NCBI GenBank assembly: GCA_021613375.1
Contig: CM038716.1
Span: 3,621,684-3,685,683 of the forward strand
Length of the DNA stretch: 64,000 nucleotides
Origin: Megaleporinus macrocephalus
Lineage: Eukaryota; Chordata; Actinopteri; Characiformes; Anostomidae
Reading direction: 5' to 3'
Part shown: piece after piece, positions 59,846 through 64,000 of the stretch
How positions within the stretch are numbered: the stretch's first letter is position 1
Layout: each line of letters begins with the position of its first letter
The notes under the pieces: generated by a model
What the model was told of the DNA's origin: nothing
Databases searched by the model: none
The model's input: only the letters and a program-made list of their open reading frames with translations
Program-made: the position numbers and the translations under genes

Positions 59846-60545
59846 CGGGACATATTATAAATAGTAACTCCTTTGCCAGCTCCAGAGGAGCTGCAGCTCA
59901 TAAGTCCAGTAAAATGTTGTTTGTTTGTTCTTTAGTGTGGTATGAAAACTAATGCACTGGGTCACGGTTTTAACTGATTAAACGTCAGTTTTTATATTTC
60001 TGACCTAGATTGTTTAATGCAGACCTATCAAAATGAAGGTGAAGACAGTTTTGAGTACTCAGTCAGTGGCCTAGATGTGTTTATGGTCCCAGAACTGTTT
60101 CCTCAAAGTCTGAATGTTTTACACAGAGTCTACGGTCTGTAACAGTGAACCGAACGAAGGACATACCCTTTTCCGTCAGACCGCTAGATGGCAGTGTTAG
60201 CTCAATCCGCAAAAGTCACATCGCTGTCTGAACTTGTGAACTTGAACTTGTGCTGTTTGTGTGTTGTTTTTATTTCATTTATTTCAGTTTTAGATCGTTT
60301 GAGATATGTAGACAGTGACTGACCTCTCAGAAGTGCTCTGTGCATGTGCAGATACAGTACGCAACTAACGCCAGTGTGGTCGCGAGTCAATATAGCGACT
60401 ACTAAAGTTTTAATGACAACAAAATAACCTGCTTTTAACTGAACCAGCTAATATCACATTAAGCTATAGTTTAAAAGTTTCAGTCTTTAAAACCAACACA
60501 AATCTATATTCAACTGACGTCATCGCGAACTAGTCACGCAGCTCA
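59846..60545. other. Spacer between CCAAT array and tRNA gene
   Basis: Unique sequence with GCTGGTGGGGCGGGACATAT at its left edge (a GC-box-like GGGGCGGGAC at 59840-59849). It holds CTAGATGGCAGTGTTAG at about 60184, seen again in similar form at 60953. No gene was found. Confidence 0.5.
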
Positions 60546-60618
60546 GTTCCCGTAGTGTAGTGGTTATCACGTTCGCCTAACACGCGAAAGGTCCTCGGTT
60601 CGAAACCGGGCGGGAACA
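60546..60618 (+). tRNA. tRNA-Val (anticodon AAC)
   Basis: Full cloverleaf: acceptor stem GTTCCCG/CGGGAAC (7 bp perfect), anticodon stem TTCGC/GCGAA with loop CTAACAC and anticodon AAC at 60579-60581, T stem CTCGG/CCGGG (one T-G wobble) with loop TTCGAAA, and discriminator A at 60618. Internal promoter A box TAGTGTAGTGG (60553-60563) and B box GGTTCGAAACC (60597-60607) both match consensus. No intron and no encoded CCA, as expected for a nuclear eukaryotic gene. Reads GUU (and GUC/GUA by inosine) valine codons. Closely resembles vertebrate tRNA-Val(AAC), so it is probably functional. Confidence 0.98.
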
Positions 60619-60626
60619 AGCTGCAC

Positions 60627-60631
60627 TTTTT
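60627..60631 (+). terminator. RNA polymerase III terminator (T5)
   Basis: TTTTT nine bases past the tRNA 3' end, the usual pol III stop signal at a typical distance. Confidence 0.85.
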
Positions 60632-61057
60632 CACAGCTTCAACAACATTTACTGTTTTTAAGTGCTTTTCACACGGCTGTTATAACTCAGTTGCTGTAAA
60701 TAAACGATTCTGTACATGAATAGCACATCCCAAATAAAACATCCTTATACTGTACACAAATATATAATCCCTTTTAAGCATTTGGCAAAAACAATACACC
60801 TGAAGAGAAATAAAACATACATGTATTCCTTAATAATATCAGCTGTATAGAAAGACTATTATGTGAGAGATGTTTTTACAGCTAAAATCATTACAGGGCA
60901 GGTCTTAAATAAACGAACAAATGAATAAACTAGTAAATAAACCACCTAACCACTAGATGGCGGTATTAAATAGTTCAACAGGCCACGGACACAGTCATTT
61001 TTACCCCACTGAGGAAAATGTAACAGTATATAAACTACTTTCATATGACCACACAAA
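60632..61057. other. AT-rich spacer, nothing recognised
   Basis: CTAGATGGCGGTATTAA at 60953 repeats a word from about 60184. No gene. Confidence 0.5.
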
Positions 61058-61385
61058 CACACACACTTTGTCCCTTTTATCTGCCCCATTTACCACTTTT
61101 GTAGTTCAAATACAGACTGTAGTCTGTTCCTGTTTCTCCGGGTACATTTTCAAGCCCCTTTTACCTGTTCTTCAGTGTTCAGGACCCCCCACAGGACCAC
61201 CACAGAGCAGGTGGCATTGACATGGCGGTGGTATGTTAGTGTGTGTTGTGCTGTGCTGGTGTGAGTTGATCAGATACAGCAGTCTTTCTGAGTTTTTAAA
61301 CATTGTGTCCACTTACTGTGTACTTCATTAGACGCTTCTACCTTGCTGGCCCAGCTTGTAGTTGTAAACTCAAAGTTAGAAGCTC

Positions 61386-61386
<1 letters not shown>
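61058..61386. mobile_element. Foldback MITE, copy C (partial)
   Basis: Left half of the family: CTTTTATCTGCCCCATTTAC, TACAGACTGTAGTCTGTTCC, CAGGACCACCACAGAGCAGG, GTTAGTGTGTGTTGTGCTG and CATTAGACGCTTCTACCTTG. The right half is missing, and the copy is cut off at the TA tract. Confidence 0.8.

Positions 61387-61388
<2 letters not shown>

Positions 61389-61460
<72 letters not shown>
61389..61460. repeat. (TA)n microsatellite, 72 bp
   Basis: Uninterrupted TA between two transposon-like sequences. Confidence 0.97.
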
Positions 61461-61461
<1 letters not shown>

Positions 61462-61464
<3 letters not shown>

Positions 61465-61808
61465 GGCTGGGTATCGCCACTGATTGCCAATTCAATTTCC
61501 AATTCGATACAATTCAATATCGATTCATTTAGGGATATTTCAGTTACAATAATATGTTTTGTTTGAATATGAAAAGAGATTTTCAGAGAACTAATGTGGT
61601 AAATGTACAAGGAACACTCAACCTACCATTACTAAAACATTAGTGTTTATATGTTTATATACCGTCATGGTTTCTGAATCCCAACTGTAGCCAGACATCT
61701 GCTTTCAAGTTCTGGGGCGCATTCACTTGTGCTCCAGCCATGATTAACTGATGTGCGCCCCCAGCCTGATCTTTTTTTTTTAAATGAGAAATCGATTTTA
61801 CACCCCTA
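61462..61808. mobile_element. Small hAT-like element
   Basis: Starts TAGGGCTGGGTATCG and ends AATCGATTTTACACCCCTA, an imperfect inverted repeat typical of short fish elements with GGGCTGGGTATCGAT ends. Inserted in or next to a TA tract, so a target duplication cannot be read with confidence. No coding capacity. Confidence 0.65.
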
Positions 61809-62049
61809 ATATATTTTTTTCTATTTTTTTTCTTTTTTTCATATCTTTATGTTCACTCTTTGTTATTAGTCAAACGTTTTACTCATAGAAGTAAAGTCAT
61901 AGAAGGACCCCAAGCCGGAATATTTGGAACTGTTCGGCCAAACAAGTGAAAATGAATAATTTATAGCGAACAATGACATTTTTAATGACGCAGCCAGAGT
62001 CTCCCAGATAGTGTTCAGCTTGCAGCACTCGAGCCAAACGTAACTAAAG
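61809..62049. other. Short spacer
   Basis: T-rich start, then unique sequence. Nothing recognised. Confidence 0.45.
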
Positions 62050-62330
62050 AAGGTTGTCACAGGTATCTGGAGTCATGCTGACTGCAGTGCATCCCACCGT
62101 AGGGAGTGTGAGGGAGAATCTATAGAGCATTTATGACTAAGTGACCTGCCACACTGTCTTGCTGGAACATCCCATGCGCCCCAGGAAAGACAATCAGCAT
62201 ATATGGGTGTACGTGAACTGCAGGAATGGATTTATACCCAAAAGAAGGCCTTCCACATATATGACTGGGTCTAGAGAATGCCACTGTGACTGTGTATGTT
62301 TGGGGTATGTAATGTGATGATCCCATAAAA
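62050..62330 (-). mobile_element. Tc1-like transposase fragment
   Basis: On the minus strand (about 62120-62230) the translation VHPYMLIVFPGAHGMFQQDS matches the VHPFM..VFP...FQQDNAPCH region around the second catalytic aspartate of Tc1 transposases. The CCH motif is altered and the frame ends shortly after. Flanking transposase parts are missing. CAGCTATAACATTAAATCCA at 62444-62463 resembles a Tc1 end and may belong to the same decayed copy. Confidence 0.7.
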
Positions 62331-62439
62331 CATTTTTTATACTAAATCATAATTTTCCATGTGCATATCAGAAAGTCGTGCAGTAAATACCTAAACTAAC
62401 CACCAGAGAGCGACAAATAATTTTTACTGGTAAGATAGA

Positions 62440-62717
62440 GCAATCAGCTATAACATTAAATCCACCTCCATGTATCTGCACTCACTATTTATTTTATCAG
62501 CTCCACTTACCATATAGGAGCGCTTTGTAGTTCTACAATTACAGACTGTAGTCCATTTGTTTCTCTGTATACTTTGTTACCTTGATGGTCAGGACCACCA
62601 CAGAGCAGGTATTATTTGGGTGGTGTATCATTCTCAGCCCTGCAGTGACACTGACATGGTGGTAGTGTGTAAGTGTTGTGCTGGTACAGATGGATGAGAC
62701 ACAGCAGTGCTGCTGAA
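62440..62717. mobile_element. Foldback MITE, copy D (partial)
   Basis: Left half of the family: TTTTATCAGCTCCACTTACC at about 62493, AGTTCTACAATTACAGACTG, GGTCAGGACCACCACAGAGC, ATTATTTGGGTGGTGTATCA and CAGTGACACTGACATGGTGG. Best preserved of the partial copies; truncated near the palindrome centre. Confidence 0.85.
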
Positions 62718-64000
62718 AAGGGGCTAACAACGCATCACTTTTAACCATGCACTTAAAGATGCAGTAACCCCCCCAAAACATAACAATCAAATAAGTATTT
62801 CATATTTCATGCACACACACCAGTGTAGATACAGCAGGTGGTGTAACTACTTTACATCGAGTAACCACACACTGTATAGATTATTAAATTAAATAAGTTT
62901 GACGCTTTGCTCTATATTTTAAAGAGGCCCCTATAAATAATGCAGAAATCACCTAGAGCCCCCTCAAAACAACCTCTGATGGTGTTTCCAACATCGGCCA
63001 GAATCCTTGCCCACTTCAACACCAAATAACACATATAATACAAACAAACAAATTTAAAATAATTAACACCATTAACAACAATAACCAGTCTAAACCACAT
63101 ACTAGCACACTAAATAATATGTAAACCAAAATACACCACCAATAGAAATGTGTTCATTGGTGCAGTATGAGAAGTATAGTACTATGTGGTTTTGGAGCTA
63201 AGGTCATATCTGTATTTTAACTTCACGGGGGATTTTGAAAAAGAGTCATTTTGGATGTTACCTTTCTTAAACTGCTGCTCTGTAATTGTACTGAATGCAG
63301 TCCGGCAGCTGCGTTAGCTGTGGCAGCAGACTGACGATAAGGGCATCCTAGTATTAATACCTTTTTCATGCATAAAGGTGGTAATACTTTTTTCTAGGTG
63401 CTTTGTTTAATTGCCCACTCCTTTTCACTCAGTTATTGGCCAGTTGTAATTGTTTGTTTGCAGTATTTAGCTGTAGGTATCCTTCTAGCAAACTGCCTAG
63501 CTAGTTAGCTAACTAATAACAATGTCACTGTACTGTCCTACATTAAAACCCACAATACATATAAAATCACATATGGCTTGAAGTTTACACTGGATTGAAG
63601 TTTATATGGGCCAGGCAGTCTAAAGTCTTTAAGATAAACTGAGAAATGCTAAGCTCAGCTAATTTTACTAGCCTAGTCTCAGCATAGCATACTTTCCTGT
63701 ATACATTTAGCCAAAAAACAGTAGTTAGTAAGCTGATGCAAAATGTGATATATGTATTAAATGATGTTAAACATTTTGTTCCATTATATCTACGCGATTA
63801 GAGTTTAAAATGAACTTGAGTTTATAGCCTCATGTTTCATTTGTATTGTGAACTAGAACCACTTGTGAAAAACAAACTTCCTTTCTGATCTGTTTTCCCT
63901 GATTTTGCACTAATTTTTGGATCTGGTGGATCCACAAGATAATCAGCTCTGCAAATGTATTTAGTGAGTACATTGGCTACAGATCAGCAATCAGTGATCA
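62718..64000. other. AT-rich intergenic DNA, nothing recognised
   Basis: Short GCTAGTTAGCTAA word near 63502. No repeat arrays or gene signals to the window end. Confidence 0.5.

Overview
The window looks like non-coding, repeat-dominated DNA from a bony fish, most likely a teleost and perhaps an otophysan. The evidence is a eukaryotic tRNA gene without an encoded CCA, very long CA, TA and CT microsatellites, several degenerate Tc1/mariner transposons of the kind abundant in fish, hAT-like and foldback MITEs, and a CpG-rich block typical of vertebrate promoters. The finer taxonomic placement rests on recalled similarity of the repeats and is inference. I found no protein-coding gene I can name. 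Nearly all open frames are translations of microsatellites, minisatellites or broken transposases.

Layout. 1-11.4 kb: AT-rich DNA with two dead Tc1/mariner copies (about 1.2-2.15 and 9.7-10.4 kb), a telomere-like CA-flanked repeat and three long TA tracts. 11.4-14.3 kb: a 94-bp satellite built from CTAA-headed subunits, with a copied block about ten monomers long. 14.6-16.7 kb: a small GC/CCAAT-box cluster, then a 1,175-bp hAT-type element with a perfect 8-bp target duplication. 16.7-24 kb: two foldback elements, dense microsatellites, a TTAGGG-like tract and a 26-bp minisatellite. 24-35.6 kb: several DNA transposon derivatives and one possible exon (27.19-27.46 kb). 36.5-37.4 kb: a degenerate 21-bp minisatellite. 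37.9-40.6 kb: low-repeat, moderately CpG-rich DNA that may hold conserved regulatory elements, ending in CCAAT/TATA motifs beside a 42-bp minisatellite (40.6-41.6 kb).

42.77-46.87 kb is a large CpG-rich block with a TATA box, a likely 5' non-coding exon ending in a perfect GTAAGT donor, and a 196-codon stop-free frame at its 3' side followed by AATAAA. It is the best candidate for a real transcription unit, product unknown. 47.3-48.5 kb is an inverted-repeat family rich in GGTTCT/AGAACC. 51.9-53.4 kb is a Tc1-like element with a 24-bp perfect inverted repeat. 54.9-55.6 kb is a non-LTR retrotransposon remnant. 56.8-59.85 kb is a 30-bp satellite in which most monomers carry the NF-Y-type motif CCAATCAG, about 60 CCAAT boxes in 3 kb. 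A tRNA-Val(AAC) gene at 60546-60618 is the one feature that is certainly functional in form. The last 3 kb hold further foldback, hAT-like and Tc1 fragments.

The most unusual content is the set of five unrelated or loosely related minisatellites within 48 kb, above all the CCAAT-box array and the G-poor 94-bp array. No prokaryotic features, CRISPR array or virus-derived gene was seen.
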